A DNA stretch of 64,000 nt from Silurus meridionalis (taxonomy: Eukaryota > Chordata > Actinopteri > Siluriformes > Siluridae): contig NC_060885.1 of NCBI RefSeq assembly GCF_014805685.1, positions 8,988,632 to 9,052,631 on the forward strand. Direction: 5' to 3'. Each line of letters begins with the position of its first letter. Position 1 is the stretch's first letter. Both the position numbers and the translations under genes were made by a program. Shown here one piece after another: positions 36,851 to 48,597 of this stretch. The notes beneath the pieces were generated by a model. It saw only the letters and a list, made by a program, of their open reading frames with translations, ran no database searches and was not told where the DNA came from.

Positions 36851-37330
36851 AAAGTGATGAGTCTTACTGTTTTTTTTTCTGGTTCATAAAGGTGTCAGAA
36901 GAAGAGCTGAGAAGTGTTCCTGTGAAACACAGTGATGGCTGTTTCACGTTTCGGCTGCATTTTAGTCATCGGTGTGAAAGATGTGAGAAAATTTGGAATG
37001 ATAATTGCAGGAAAGCATGTTATTGGAAAAAGAGATCCTAGAAAAAGGTTCTCAGATTTGTAAATGGAACCACCCCTGACACCACTGAAGATTTTATATG
37101 TTTCATTGAAATGGACAACCAGAGAAGTCTTTTAAGTGGAATATGAAAAATGTTTAATGCCTAATAAGAGCCACTTGCTGTTAAGATTAAGAAATGATTT
37201 CATTTTACACAGGTAGCTTAAAATTTCAAAATGCAGTAAAAATGTTTTGAAACTTGCTGGTCTAGCACAACAAAAAAAAATTGTCCTTATAATCCAGAAA
37301 TAGTGAGTTTAAATCCTGCAAATAATGTGC

Positions 37331-37331
37331 A

Positions 37332-37373
<42 letters not shown>
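37331..37373. repeat. (AAT)n microsatellite
   Basis: About 14 AAT units. Confidence 0.95.
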
Positions 37374-37711
37374 CTGTGGCACAGTGTAAAGCTCTCTGGG
37401 TGTGAGGGTTGCCATTACTGTCTCTCCTTTGTAAATCACAGCAACACTAGCTAATCATAGGCATCTGTGTAACTTCATGTATGAGGAAAGGGGTAAATGT
37501 TGCTTTCCTTGATTTTGCACTGCCTTATGATGCAGCATGAGCAGCAACAGATGAGGAAGTTGCCTTCACCTCAAGTCCCAGAAGTCTTTACAGCCTACAA
37601 GCATGGGCCACCCAGAGACCAACCCCCAGAACACTTACACAATCTTCCATTTACAATCAACCCGCTACTGATTGAGCACACCTGTGCTCAATCTCAGAAG
37701 CACAACTATCC

Positions 37712-37734
37712 ACCCACACATACATACACACACA

Positions 37735-37775
<41 letters not shown>
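37712..37775. repeat. (CA)n microsatellite, interrupted
   Basis: CA units interrupted by TACATACA and AACA at the left. Confidence 0.95.
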
Positions 37776-37778
<3 letters not shown>

Positions 37779-38910
37779 CTCTAAAAGAGACTTTTATTCT
37801 CAAAATATTTACAAAGTAAATCACCATTTGGACCCATTGTTACTACTCAGTTTCTGTGCGCTTGCTTTTTTTACATTTGGATCTGTCCCCTTGTTAAATC
37901 TGCCTGCACCTGCATGTGCCCGTGTGCTCATTACATGACATGGAAAAGCTGGGTGGTTGGTGGAATTGGCAAGACCCAATTAGGAGAAAATAGGAAAGCA
38001 TAAAACACCAAACAGTGAAAATGGAGAAAGAGAATTTGTGCTAGGAATAGGAGAAGAACACTGTGGGAAAGTCTTTGTTAGTCTCTGAATTCAGATTTTC
38101 ATTATACTATATGTACACCTTATGGTACACATCATACAATGAATTATATATGTATGCAATATATGGGTTGCTTACAAGAGCTCTTGATTTGTTGGAAATG
38201 TCATACTGTGTCATTTGGGTGTGTTATGCTTTTCTGAAAAACCAAAATAGACTATACTGCTGGTCAACTCAATCCATTCTGCCTCTATTTTCCTTGTCCT
38301 TTGAATATACTCGACTGCATGATGTCTTGACAGTTTAATGAAAAAATAAAGCCCTGATGCAACCAATGCAATGGAGAAATCCTCTTCTGCTACTTATTTC
38401 ATGCCTGTTGCAGTGACTTGACTTGACCAGGACATTGATGGATGTTATACAATGGGTTACTAGTATAACACTGTATTATTTACAATAAGCTGTTCAGGGT
38501 GGGTTTGCAGTACTTCATCCAGCTCTGGACAAGGAATTAATCATTGTTTGATCTTTGGAGGGACATGAAAGAAGCTAAAAGGTCACAGAAGATGAGCCTG
38601 TTGTGAGCAGCTCAGGGGAACTAGAGATTATCTCGATTAAACATCTAGTGATGTCATCAAAAGTTTTGGAAATATATATAATTTATTATCATAAACAGTT
38701 GTTTATGGTTTGTATGGTTTTTTAAAATCTAATGTCTGCTTTGGTTAAGTAAAACTTTCTTTGTTACTGCAGTAGGTATCCTTTCATGCCACTGAAAAGG
38801 TTGTCAGTCAATTCCTTTTTTATAATAGGTAGTCTATTTAGTCTATAGTCTTAATTTGATAATTTTTATTGCTTCTCATTTCTTCTCATTATATCTCCTT
38901 GTTTTCTATA

Positions 38911-40250
38911 ACTGGAATTTTCTGTAAAATGTATATAAACTTAATTTGAGAATGCAATGATTTGGAAATTTCACCCACAGAAAAAGGTGCACAGAAAACA
39001 TATTAAATATTTAAATAGAGGAAATGTACTATTTATGGGAAAGAACATGTTTTGAATTTGATTGCCGCAATTTGTGATAAAAAATTATTCAGGATGGGCA
39101 ACAAAAGACTGAAAATTAAGTGTTACTAAAAAGAGGCAGCTGGAGAATATTTTGCAACTGATTTGGTTAATTAGCAACAGATCGGTAACATGATTAAATA
39201 AAAAAATAATATCTTAAAGAGTCTTTTAGAGGTAAAGATGGGCACAAATCTGCAAAAACAATGTTATGTTGAACATAAAATGACTTTAAATATCTCATTA
39301 TCTGCAGTACATAATATCAAGAGATTCTGAGAATCTGGAGAAATCTCTGTCAACATATGTAAAGCCAAAAATCAATATTGGATGCACATGAACTTCAGGC
39401 CCCAGGTGGCACTGCATTAAAAACAGGCAGCATGGTTCAGAAATGCTTTGAAATGCCTAGAGTTTTTGCTGTGATATTCACAAGTGCAGGTTAAAGCTAA
39501 AATAACACACAGAAGAAGCCATAGGTGAACATGATCTAGAAATGCCACTCTACTCTGGGACAAAGCATATTTAAAATGAAATGAAGCAAAGTGGAAAGCT
39601 GTTCTGTGGTCAGACAAATTGAAAATTGAAATTCTTTTAAAAACCTTGGATGCTGTGTTCTCTGGACTAAGGACTAATGCATTTAGTTTAAATCCTCCAT
39701 CTTTGAATGCATGGGGTGCATTATTGCACATAGAATGGCAGCTTTTGGAAAGGCATCAATGTATATACAAGTTTTAGAGCAACATATGCTTCCCTCCGGA
39801 TGTCCCTTTTTCAGGGAAGGCATTGAAAATTTCAGGAAGGCAATGGTAAACTACATTTTGTATCTATGAAAACAGCATGACTTTAAAAGAGAAGAGTGTG
39901 GGTGCTGAACTACCAATTAAAAACATCTGGCAAATCATGAAATAAAAAATATGGCCCATTACTCTTTGAGCAGCTAAAATGTTGCATCAGACACAAATGG
40001 TCTCCTTAGATTCCAGACACATATACACACTGTTGTTGAAAAAAAACAGGGGATGATACACAGTGGTAAATACTTTTTTGAGATGTTGTAGCCATCAAAG
40101 GCAAAAGTACCATACTTTTTCTAAAAAATAATCATTTTCTCAGTTTAAATGTGTGATATTGTTTTTAATTATGTTCTACAGGGAATAAAATATAGGTTTA
40201 TGATATTTCCAAATAACTGCTATCTTTTCTTTTTCTTTTTTTTTATGGGA
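38911..40250 (+). mobile_element. Tc1/mariner-superfamily transposon, almost full length but decayed
   Basis: A series of landmarks in order matches a very common teleost Tc1/IS630-type element: GAATGCAATGATTTGG at the left, CAACAAAAGACTGAAAATTA, AATATCAAGAGATTCTGAGA then ATCTGGAGAAATCTCTG (HTH region), GGTGGCACTGCATTAAAAAC, TCTGTGGTCAGACAAATTG (D of the catalytic region), GCATGGGGTGCATTATTGCA, GGTTTTAGAGCAACATATGC-like (here TTTTAGAGCAACATATGC), then GATGATACACAGTGGTAAA near the stop. Many stops and frameshifts occur. The right end (GATATTTCCAAATAACTGC) echoes the left. Confidence 0.8.
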
Positions 40251-40735
40251 GATATAATGAAAATAAATGAGAGGCATTTAATTAAGAAAATGATTAATTT
40301 TATGCCATAACATAATGCCCATACTTAGGGTTAGGGTTGCATTTTTGCACATTAGTTCCTCCATTCCAGGAAGAAAAGATGCAGGAAAAAGGAATGCTAA
40401 AACGTTATTGTAAATTATTGGACTTTAAAAAAGATTATATGATTTTTAACATAGCATGATTCATTTTTAAAGCTACTGACTATAATAATAATTTGATCTA
40501 TAATTTATAATGTGTTAATCTGATACCCAATTAGTTTTGAAGAACCTAGATACTTTGAAGAACTTTGACTTTATTATTCTTCTCGTTTCTTTGACGTTTA
40601 CTTGAGCTACTTCAGAAGAAAGAAGAAAGCCTTTGTTACAGATGTGTAGAACAAAGAAGATTCTTTTCTTCACATATCCCAGCTTGTTAGGAAGCAGAGT
40701 TCAGAGCACAGTATCACAGTGCCATGATGCAGCGC
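40251..40735. other. AT-rich stretch, no gene seen
   Basis: Plain AT-rich DNA. A TTAGGGTTAGGGTT word at about 40325 is too short to be telomeric repeat. Confidence 0.5.
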
Positions 40736-40860
40736 TCCTGAGCAGAGATGGTTAAGGGCCTTGCTCAAGGGCCTGACAATGGTAGCTTGGCAATGATGGA
40801 CCTTGAACTCTTGACATTCTGATCATTAGCCCAGAGCCAGTATTTAACTGTGTGTGGTGT
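40736..40860 (-). mobile_element. tRNA-headed SINE fragment
   Basis: GTTAAGGGCCTTGCTCAAGG, GGTAGCTTGGCAATGATGG and CCTTGAACTCTTGACATTCT are the body and B-box side of the SINE family of 20255-20440, in the same minus orientation. Confidence 0.6.
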
Positions 40861-41654
40861 ATCATGTTAAAAATGCGTTGATGGATTCATAAGAAGTGCG
40901 GCTTTTCAGCAGAATGAGACCATGTTGAAAGATATTCTGGATATGAAAATCCTTTAGACAAAGATTAAAGCTGGCTTGCACATCCTCAAACGCATTTGTG
41001 TGTAAGAAAGAGAGAGAGGCTGTGTATGTCTGCAAATGTATTTTTTTACATTTGATTGGCTGGTGGTTTTAATATTAGTTTTTGAATATACAAATTTTGC
41101 TCCAGAAACACTTTTGGCACCCTTTTCAAATATATACCGCAGTGGACTAATCATTAATCTATCACCTACACCACAAGATTAGTCAAAGCTCCTGTTTGCT
41201 TCTCAGTCCCATTATATGATTGCCTTGAAAACTAGTGGCTAAAAGGAATAGCTTTTGCAATGTAACAGTGCATGTCCTGATAATTAGGTAGTTAAGTGCT
41301 TTAATACAAATAAGGAGAAACATATGAGTATAAGATGTTCTTTTCAACTGGAGACCACTCGAAGTAGCTGAGGATAGTTCCACAAAAACAGCCTAAAGAG
41401 CCAAGAGGCTACTTAAATGGAAATATTTATTGTAATCAATATAACCAGTATAATTTTTTTTTTAAAATGTTTTAAGGAATAGACATTTTGTGTCACCCAG
41501 ACGAGGAGAGGTTCCATTCAGGTTTTATTCTCAAACCATCTCAGGGAATTTTTCCCTCTGCAAGCTTTAAATTTAGATAATTGTGTTTGCACCCACAAGC
41601 CATTAGCCAAATATGAGCTGTGGTATTTTATCCTTGCATCACAAGCAAAAGATA
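40861..41654. other. Intergenic, no gene seen
   Basis: No coding or repeat family recognised. Confidence 0.5.
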
Positions 41655-41960
41655 TGCAATATGGGCAATATTATATAGACACCTGATTATCACACCTGGA
41701 TGTGGTTCTTTCCCAACCTGTTTTCACAATACTAGAGGCAAAAAAACTCATTAAAAGTAAGTGTGACAAGGATGGAGTGTAGACTTTAAGTTCCACCTTA
41801 ACAACACTGAACTCCTTTTGGTGAATGTTGACTGCACCCCAGCAAGTCACGTCTCACCCAAGCCTGACTTTACTTTTCTCAAAATCACATGGTAAGCTTT
41901 CCCAGAACACAAAAGCTTAGTATAACTGCAAATAGAGACTAAATGTGATGCTCAACATGT
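41655..41960 (+). mobile_element. Tc1-like remnant (AGTGTA family)
   Basis: ATATAGACACCTGATTATCA then GGATGTGGTTCTTTCCCAA are terminus and 5' sequence. GAATGTTGACTGCACCCCAG and CCCAAGCCTGACTTTACTT are transposase 3' landmarks. The middle is deleted. Confidence 0.65.
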
Positions 41961-41965
41961 ACATA

Positions 41966-42740
41966 CAGTATCTCATGAAAGTGAGTACACTATTTACATT
42001 TCAGCAATCATTTAAGTATATATTCTTAAGGAACAATACTATAGAATTGAAACTTGGATATATTTTAGAGTAGTGTCTGTGCAGCTTTTAGAGTAGTACA
42101 GATTTAGTGTCCTCTAAAAATAACTCAACATACAGCCATTATTGTTTAAATAACTGCCAACAAAAGTGAGAAAACCCTAAGTGATAACAGCTGTACATCG
42201 TTTAACCATGCAAAGCCACCTGTCCTATTTATCATGTTCATGTATTTGTCTGCTTGACAGGACCATACAAATTTGTGTATCTTTTATTAGGCTTAGAAAT
42301 TGGTGCATTGAGTACAATTCTCTCATACTGACCGCTGGATGTTCAACATGGCACCTCATGGCAAAAAACACTCTGAGTTCTTTAGAGGTTGCAGAAGTGA
42401 AAGGTCCCCTTGTCAGTGCTCAGACCATATGCCGCACACTGCAACAAGTCTGTTTGCAGGCCTTCATTCCAGAAAGAAGCCTCTTCTTAAGCTCACAAGA
42501 AAGCCTGCAATCAGTTTGGTAAAGATGACCTGTCCAAGAGAATGAATTACTGGAACCTGTGGTCTGATGAGTCTTAGATTATGAGTATATGCCTTACTCA
42601 TCCAGTGACAGTAGCTGAAGCAGAGAATAGCTTTTGAAGCTGAAACTAATCAATAGGGGAGATGTTGGGTCATGCCATGGTTCACCCAGGGTGTCAGTAA
42701 AGCAAGAACCACCATTGCCGCTTTGTGTTATCTACTTAGC
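41966..42740 (+). mobile_element. Tc1-like fragment directly abutting the previous one
   Basis: CAGTATCTCATGAAAGTGAG is the terminus, preceded by TA. Transposase coding of the middle region survives in pieces: LQQVCLQAFIPERSL, then LKLTRKP, then MNYWNLWSDES (the W-S-D-E-S around the second catalytic D). The two overlapping ORFs at 42181-42545 reflect one gene with a frameshift. Same family as 12462-12966, whose surviving part is the complementary 3' section. Confidence 0.75.
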
Positions 42741-42760
42741 ATGAACATAACATACAGTTC

Positions 42761-44725
42761 AGTGTCGGCTCACCAGCAAGCAGAACATTTTAAGAGGAAG
42801 AAATGATGGAAGAAACTCTAACTCTCTCACTTGCCATGACACCCATGGCTTTATTCATGCAATTATTTTCAAGTCGTTGAAAAGAAGGTTTTGGTTTGAT
42901 GATCATTTATTAGATATCAATCAGTGTTTGACTCATTAAAATAATTGTATTAATAGATTGGTGTGCTAAGAGTATCATTCGATTATTTTCACATAAACTG
43001 AGTTGATTAAGCAAAAGTCTTGTGATAGAAATTATAATATGATTATTTATTAAAGCCATAATAAATCATAGTACTTTTACTGGATGTTCAGGTGTCCATT
43101 AAATATGTAATTGAGTATGGCAAGTGTGTATTTTCTCTTGGTTCATCCACAAATCATAGATCACGAGACCTGTAAAAAAACAATACATGCTTGTTGTTTT
43201 TGTTTGTTTTCACATACATGTATGGTCCAATGCAAAAAAAAAATAGCATGTCATCATTTCTTCAAAAAAACATTTCACTGATGGCTAGGTAATGCAATGG
43301 TCTATATGTATGAAGCAGCAGATGGTTATATTTAGAAGTATGAGTATCTTTGTGAAGCACATTAAGGTTCTCCTAAACGTTCTCCTCTTCTTCTTCTTCT
43401 TCTTCTTCTTCTTCTTCTTCTTCTTCTTCTTTATTTATTTTAAATCAAGAAGTATCGTTTTTCTGGTTGTTAAAATGGCTTGTGCTTTGGGTAACTATGA
43501 GGGAAAAAGAAATAATAATAAAAAAAATCAAATATACTGATTATTGATTAGCCACCTCCTAATATACAGTACAGTAAGTGCCACAAAATGATTTTACAGT
43601 TGATTAATATATACTTTGTATTCATAAAAATAATGCATGACATTGATCAAAGCTTTTATATGATGTGACTGTAGAACTTGTGATTGCCATCATTTGCTTG
43701 CCTTATTTTATATTACAGTTTTTGCCTCAGTTATCACTTCCCATATCAGCAAAGTGTTCTGCTATTCTGGTCATTTTTAAATAACAGCAGTTCTGAGAGA
43801 CTACATTCAAATTGCAATTTCAATCACATTTCTTCACCCCTGAACAGTCATCATTTAAATGATTGGTGGGAAATGGTTTGATTGGAAATATCTTCAAGAG
43901 TTCACCCACAAATCAAGGCTGCCAATTCAGTCTCTTTCATTTGAGCCTGACAGCAGAAAACTAGATGTTCATTGAAATTCTACAATTTACGATGCTTTGA
44001 AACAATGTCTGTAGCTAACGTCAGACTCATTTCGAAGCAAATCATCTTCCTGATAAAAGTATTGACATTGCTTTTGATATTTGGATTCCAGACACACTGC
44101 ATAAAAATTATTTGAAGATTAGAATAGGATTGTAATGGCGAACAAGACAAGTCTTTAGCTTCGAATTCAGTTTTTTCAATTTGATGTGTCCAGACTTGAA
44201 TACAACTTCAATTGTAAACAAACAAAACAAAAAAGAATGTTGACTTGTTTTGTTGAATGATGACTGCCAAATTTTGTCTTCATGGGCTTATACTAAATTA
44301 GATATACATTCGATTTTGTTAATAGTATAATATTATTTTTATGTTCAGTGAAAAAGGAAATTGTTTTGTGTAATTTCCAATATAATATACCACAATTACA
44401 AAGCTGCAGATTAAAAAGCAATAAATGTGCTGACAGACACAATCTCTCTTATCTACGATTTAAAGGTACCTGGGACTCAAGCACCAAAATACCACTTTCC
44501 TGCAAAACAATATCATATTCCCATGTTTAGCAATTTGTACTCATGCTCTGGAAGGATCCAGAAAGTGGTACAAATTGTGTTTTAATGCTCATGGTTTTGA
44601 AATGGGAGCATTATTAGCGTAATGGTGTTCATTATTGAACATTATTGTTAATTTTTATTATTGATGCTTTTTTTTTTTTCTTTTTTTTTTTTTACACATT
44701 TGTATTTATTTTTTTTTTACTGCAG
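42761..44725. other. Intergenic, AT-rich, with TTC microsatellite
   Basis: (TTC)n at 43385-43431 encodes a phenylalanine run in an ORF that is an artefact. A long T-rich tract precedes the candidate exon at 44726. Confidence 0.5.
43385..43431. repeat. (TTC)n microsatellite
   Basis: About 15 TTC units. Confidence 0.95.
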
Positions 44726-44803
44726 GATACGCGTGACGACCTTCAACCCACTTGAGAATTTGTCTACCATCACCAGATACTTAAATGGCCCACAGGGAGG
44801 CAT
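44726..44803 (+). CDS. Candidate internal exon, 78 bp, phase 2-2, unidentified gene
   Basis: A long pyrimidine-rich tract (about 44665-44720) leads into ACTGCAG (AG at 44724-44725). The donor is CAT|GTGAGTAAAG at 44804. The 78 bases between are a multiple of three. With one leftover base in front and two behind, one frame stays open and reads IRVTTFNPLENLSTI then TRYLNGPQGG. The composition is higher in GC than its surroundings, with CpGs (ACGCGTGACGACC). The other frames have stops. I do not recognise the protein. A real exon would mean that a large gene with long introns spans this region on the plus strand. It may also be a chance arrangement. Confidence 0.4.
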
Positions 44804-45049
44804 GTGAGTAAAGTCAACTCTTTAGATGTTCATATGTGTTGGCCGTGTAATGCACATTTTGCTATATAAAACTCGAATGTGTTGTGTGAATTGTTGCATG
44901 TCATATATTGCACTTCTTGAGCAAAGGAGCACTGGGATAATGGTCTGAGATCTAGCTGTTAATGTATTTAGTTTATATTGATTTTATTTTCTTACACAAA
45001 GAAGCTTTCATGTTTTTTTTGGTTACTTTTCTGAGGGAACCCAGAATGG
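44804..45049. other. Possible intron or intergenic DNA
   Basis: No recognised feature between the candidate exon and the LINE copy that starts near 45050. Confidence 0.4.
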
Positions 45050-45720
45050 TTTGCATCTGACAAGTCAAGTAAATCAAATAAAGTGTTTTTATTTTTATTT
45101 CAACCATATACAGTTGGTTCAGTGAACAGTGAAATGAAACAATTTTACCACTGACCAAGGTGCTACTCGAGATAACACAGAACAAACTAGAACATAAGCA
45201 GACCTATAGAAATGACTACATAAAGTGCAAAACATATTATAATAGGATAAATTAACAGTGACAGTGGAACTGACCAGTACCAGAGCTTGTGCGATTATGG
45301 ATTTATGTGCAAATAGTATTGCTTATATGATAATAATTACTAAAAACTTATATTAAAATAAATTAAAATTTTTGCAGATTTATTTAGTGCAAAGTTGCAT
45401 GTAGGGTGTTTATTCTTATAGCTTGTGTGATTGTGTACATCAGTATAGTGTCTTTGTGTTATGCTGTCTGATGGAAATTGCTGCACAGTCTGGTCACAAA
45501 TGCTTCAGTACGTTACTTCAGAGTGGTTGTGATGGGTGTGTGGTCATTTACAATGCAGAATGGCTTCGTGGATACAATTTGTGGTGTAAATGTTTGTGAT
45601 GGAGAGAAGAGAGACTCTGGTGATCTTCTGAGCTCTCCTTACTATCTGCTGCAGGATCCGAGATGGTGCAATTCCCTATCCAGGCAGCGATGTAGCTGCG
45701 CACAATACATATACTTTATA
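45050..45720 (-). mobile_element. Jockey/CR1-superfamily (Rex1-like) LINE, 3' end
   Basis: On the minus strand, from 45715 down, reading frames give the reverse-transcriptase C-terminal landmarks IAAWFGNCTILDR-like, then L-Q-R-I-V-x-T-A-E and SLPSI. The 3' UTR follows down to CAAGTCAAG at 45060, with an AATAAAG-type signal on the opposite strand and TTCACTGTTCACTGAACC just inside. The plus-strand ORF at 45478-45753 is a shadow. It shares 3' UTR and C-terminus with 60355-61880. Confidence 0.7.
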
Positions 45721-45794
45721 CAAAATAAAATCCTGTATGGATTCAGACTTTGACAGTACATGCCCATGAACTGACTCTTAACTATTATGTCATG

Positions 45795-45890
45795 ACGATG
45801 AAGATCATGGTGCATGTTGAGCCTATCCCAGGAACAGCGGTTGTAAGGCAGGAATCGATAATGAATGGGCTATCACATATCGCTAAAAGT
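45795..45890 (+). mobile_element. SINE body fragment
   Basis: TTGAGCCTATCCCAGGAACA, then GTAAGGCAGGAATCGATAAT and GAATGGGCTATCACAT resemble the 3' body of a common fish SINE (GAGCCTATCCCGGGAAC type, from memory). No head is seen. Confidence 0.5.
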
Positions 45891-46382
45891 TTAGCACAGG
45901 ATATTTTTGGGAAAACAAAAGAAAACAATACAATACAACATGCAAATTTCCACCCAAGTGGAAGCCAAGTTCAGGATCAAACGGGCCCCCTGGTTTTATG
46001 TAACAGTTACACTGCCACTGGCTGTCTCCATTGTCCATTATTCACAATTTACTAGTCAATCTTCTGGTCTTTCTTCTGGAAAGATTCAAATTTTATTAAT
46101 ATGGTTCCATTTGCTTGAATACAAATTTAACTCACCACATTATAAAGGTTAGGTAATCAGACACAGATTTGGTTATTGATCGAAGTGATGAAATCTGTAT
46201 AATTTTGACTCATTTTGAAAATAAGGGACAGTGTGATCTGTGTATACAAAGACAAATAATGTATTTTTGTGTTTATTTTTGTGTCAGAAAAAAAGCTTTT
46301 ATTGTGATATTACAGAAATTGCTATTCAGAAGCAAAACACATCTTAAACTGTGCTAGACAAGTACAGTAATTACAAAGAACA

Positions 46383-46534
46383 GATTTAACTATAAAAATC
46401 ATGTACCAAACCTCAGCTTTAACTATGCTAGTCATGCAACTAACCACAGCTTTACCTATGCTAGTTATGTAACAAACCATATTTTAACTATGCTAGTCAT
46501 GTAACAAACCACAGCTTTAACTATACAAGTAATG
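46383..46534. repeat. Minisatellite, about 33-bp unit, five copies
   Basis: Unit: CAGCTTTAACTATGCTAGTC then ATGTAACAAACCA. Copies begin near 46383, 46414, 46447, 46480 and 46512. The two outer copies are diverged or partial. Confidence 0.85.
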
Positions 46535-47341
46535 TTTAAACAAAATGTCTTTACTAATCTTTTACTTTGCTAACCACCTTGCTCATACCAAACTGGTCTT
46601 TTGTCCCCAATGTCCATCTTAACAACAAAATGGCCTCAGTTACTACACTGTAACAGACCAGAAGCTACAATACACATTGGACTACACTATGTAGTCTATT
46701 AACACTGCATGCATTACCACTAATTATATTTCAGTGAAAAGCAAACGTAATGTTGCAAAGGCTTTGTTTAATGAAGAGGATTTTAATTTCTTTTGTAATT
46801 TATGTGAAATTAATTTCAATAAATTTTAATCTGACTTTATGAAGTATACAAACTTAATATGTGACATGTTGTTTCTCAAATACACTGAAATACATGAACA
46901 CAGTATAAATAATTGAATGTATATACATTTTTAATGATGTAATGAGATGTTTTGCTTATCATTTAAAGCGTGGGTCTTGCTGCCCTCAGGCATTCTGACA
47001 CATTCATTTGAAACAAACTGTGTGTGTGTGTCAACACGCATTTGCCGTGGGTGGAGAATAAAAACTCCGACTACTGCCAGTCCTTTAACCATGCTCTGTC
47101 AACAGTGACTATCTTAACTATACAATCTGTTTAATTAGCAGGCCAGAAAACTGAGCAGTCGTTTAATGCCATCTATTTAATAGCTGACTCTTGACCACAC
47201 AGTACAAAATACAATAATAATAAAATAAATAAAACACATGGGAGTGTGCTCTTACTGTATATGAAAACATTCAGGTAAAGTGATGCAGCTCAAAATTTTG
47301 TGCACAAAGTGAGTTACATGTGTTGAAATGAAACATTTTCA
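46535..47341. other. Intergenic, no gene seen
   Basis: 46960-47120 is fairly complex (GCGTGGGTCTTGCTGCCCTC, TTTGCCGTGGGTGGAG) but without coding sense. Confidence 0.45.
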
Positions 47342-47535
47342 ATAGTCTGCTGTAGATCTCGGACCTCAACCCCTATTAAACAACTTTGGGATGAATTGGA
47401 ACACTGACTGCACCCCAGGTCTCCTCACCCACCATCAGTACCTGACTTTGCTAACACCCTTCTGGCCCCAAAATCTAGTTGAGCATTTTCCCAGAGACAA
47501 AATTGGAAATGGAGTAAAAATTTGAACATTACAAA
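47342..47535 (+). mobile_element. Tc1-like remnant (AGTGTA family)
   Basis: CTCGGACCTCAACCCCTATT (decayed D-L-N-P-x-E), then CTTTGGGATGAATTGGAACA (W-D-E-L-E) and GACTGCACCCCAGGTCTCCT. Only about 190 bases of the transposase 3' part remain. Confidence 0.65.
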
Positions 47536-47569
47536 GTTATTTGGTAAGTTATCTTATTATGCTTCTTAT

Positions 47570-47593
47570 TTTTTTTTTTTTTTTTTTTTTTTT
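47570..47593. repeat. Poly(T) run
   Basis: About 24 T. The adjacent 47594-47875 is AT-rich and featureless. Confidence 0.9.
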
Positions 47594-48015
47594 GGGTGAC
47601 ATACTTTTAATTATTAAAATTAAAAGGTTAGGGTTAAAGCAAGCAATATCTTACACCAAAGAAACAAACATATTTAGGTTAGTTGAGTTTAGTCAATCCT
47701 ATTACATTTAAAACAATTAGAAATGCTTAAAAAAATCAAGTATAAACGATATAGGTTTAAATATATAACATAAATATAATGATTCAGTGAACAACCAATA
47801 AATATACCCATTTAAAAATTAATTATTTAAAATGTGTCTTCAAAAAGGATAAAAAAAATGCTAATAGAGGTACTGACACAACATGGAAAGAAAGGCTGTT
47901 CAACAAGATTGCTTTTTGTTACATCGGCATTCAGGGACACGCATTAAGCTGGTTTAAAGCCTACCTGTCCGATAGTTACTATTTTGTAGACTTAAATGGA
48001 GAGCTATCCAGGTTA

Positions 48016-48597
48016 ATGCTAGTAAATTATGGCATGCCACAAGGTTCAGTTCTAGGACCCCTGCTTTTCACAATATACATGCTTCCCTTAGGAAATATTA
48101 TTAGAAGGCATGAAATTAGCTTCCACTGTTATGCTGATACCCAGCTATATATTTTATCAAAACCAGGCGATACAGCCCAATTGGCTCGGATAACTAAGTG
48201 TATTAATGAATTAAAAGACTGGATGACCCATAACTTTCTACTATTAAATTCTGATAAGACGGAGATTTTGCTCATCGGCCCAAAAACCAGTACACAAAAT
48301 CTCCAGCATCTCAACCTGCATTTAGACGGATGTTCTGTAACCACTAGTTCAACGGTAAAAGACCTGGGAGTTATTTTAGACAGCAACTTGTCTTTCAAAA
48401 ATCATATCAACCAAGTTACAAAAACAGCCTTCTTCCACCTTAGAAATATTTCTAAGCTAAGAAACATGTTATCTATATCTGATGCAGAGAAGCTCGTCCA
48501 TGCGTTCCTGACCTCCAGAATAGACTATTGTAATGCATTGCTAGGTGGATGTCCTGCATCATTAATAAGCAATTCTCACAAGGTCGAGGAAATATGA
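48016..48597 (+). pseudogene. L2 reverse-transcriptase core, longest ORF in the window (193 codons)
   Basis: An RNA-dependent DNA polymerase fragment of the L2/CR1 type. Motifs in order: G-M-P-Q-G-S-V-L-G-P (residues 7-17), catalytic Y-A-D-T (about 39-42, expected Y-A-D-D), LLLNSDKTEILL (about 76-87), TVKDLGVILD (about 113-122), and RIDYCNALLGG near the end. The true frame continues upstream of the first ATG, and the protein lacks the endonuclease and fingers. Dead by the D loss, deletion and truncation. Confidence 0.9.

Larger units (their letters stand above)
36851..38910. other. Intergenic with AAT and CA microsatellites
   Basis: (AAT)n at 37331-37373 and (CA)n at 37712-37775. 36850-37200 has a long, partly open reading frame without recognisable domain. 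38400-38660 is moderately complex. No gene. Confidence 0.45.

Noticed and set aside
39417..39731. 104-codon minus-strand ORF
   Set aside because: It is antisense to a plus-strand Tc1/mariner transposase remnant.
40320..40340. TTAGGGTTAGGG as interstitial telomere repeat
   Set aside because: Only two units.
45478..45753. 91-codon plus-strand ORF with Cys-rich end
   Set aside because: Shadow of the minus-strand LINE C-terminus.
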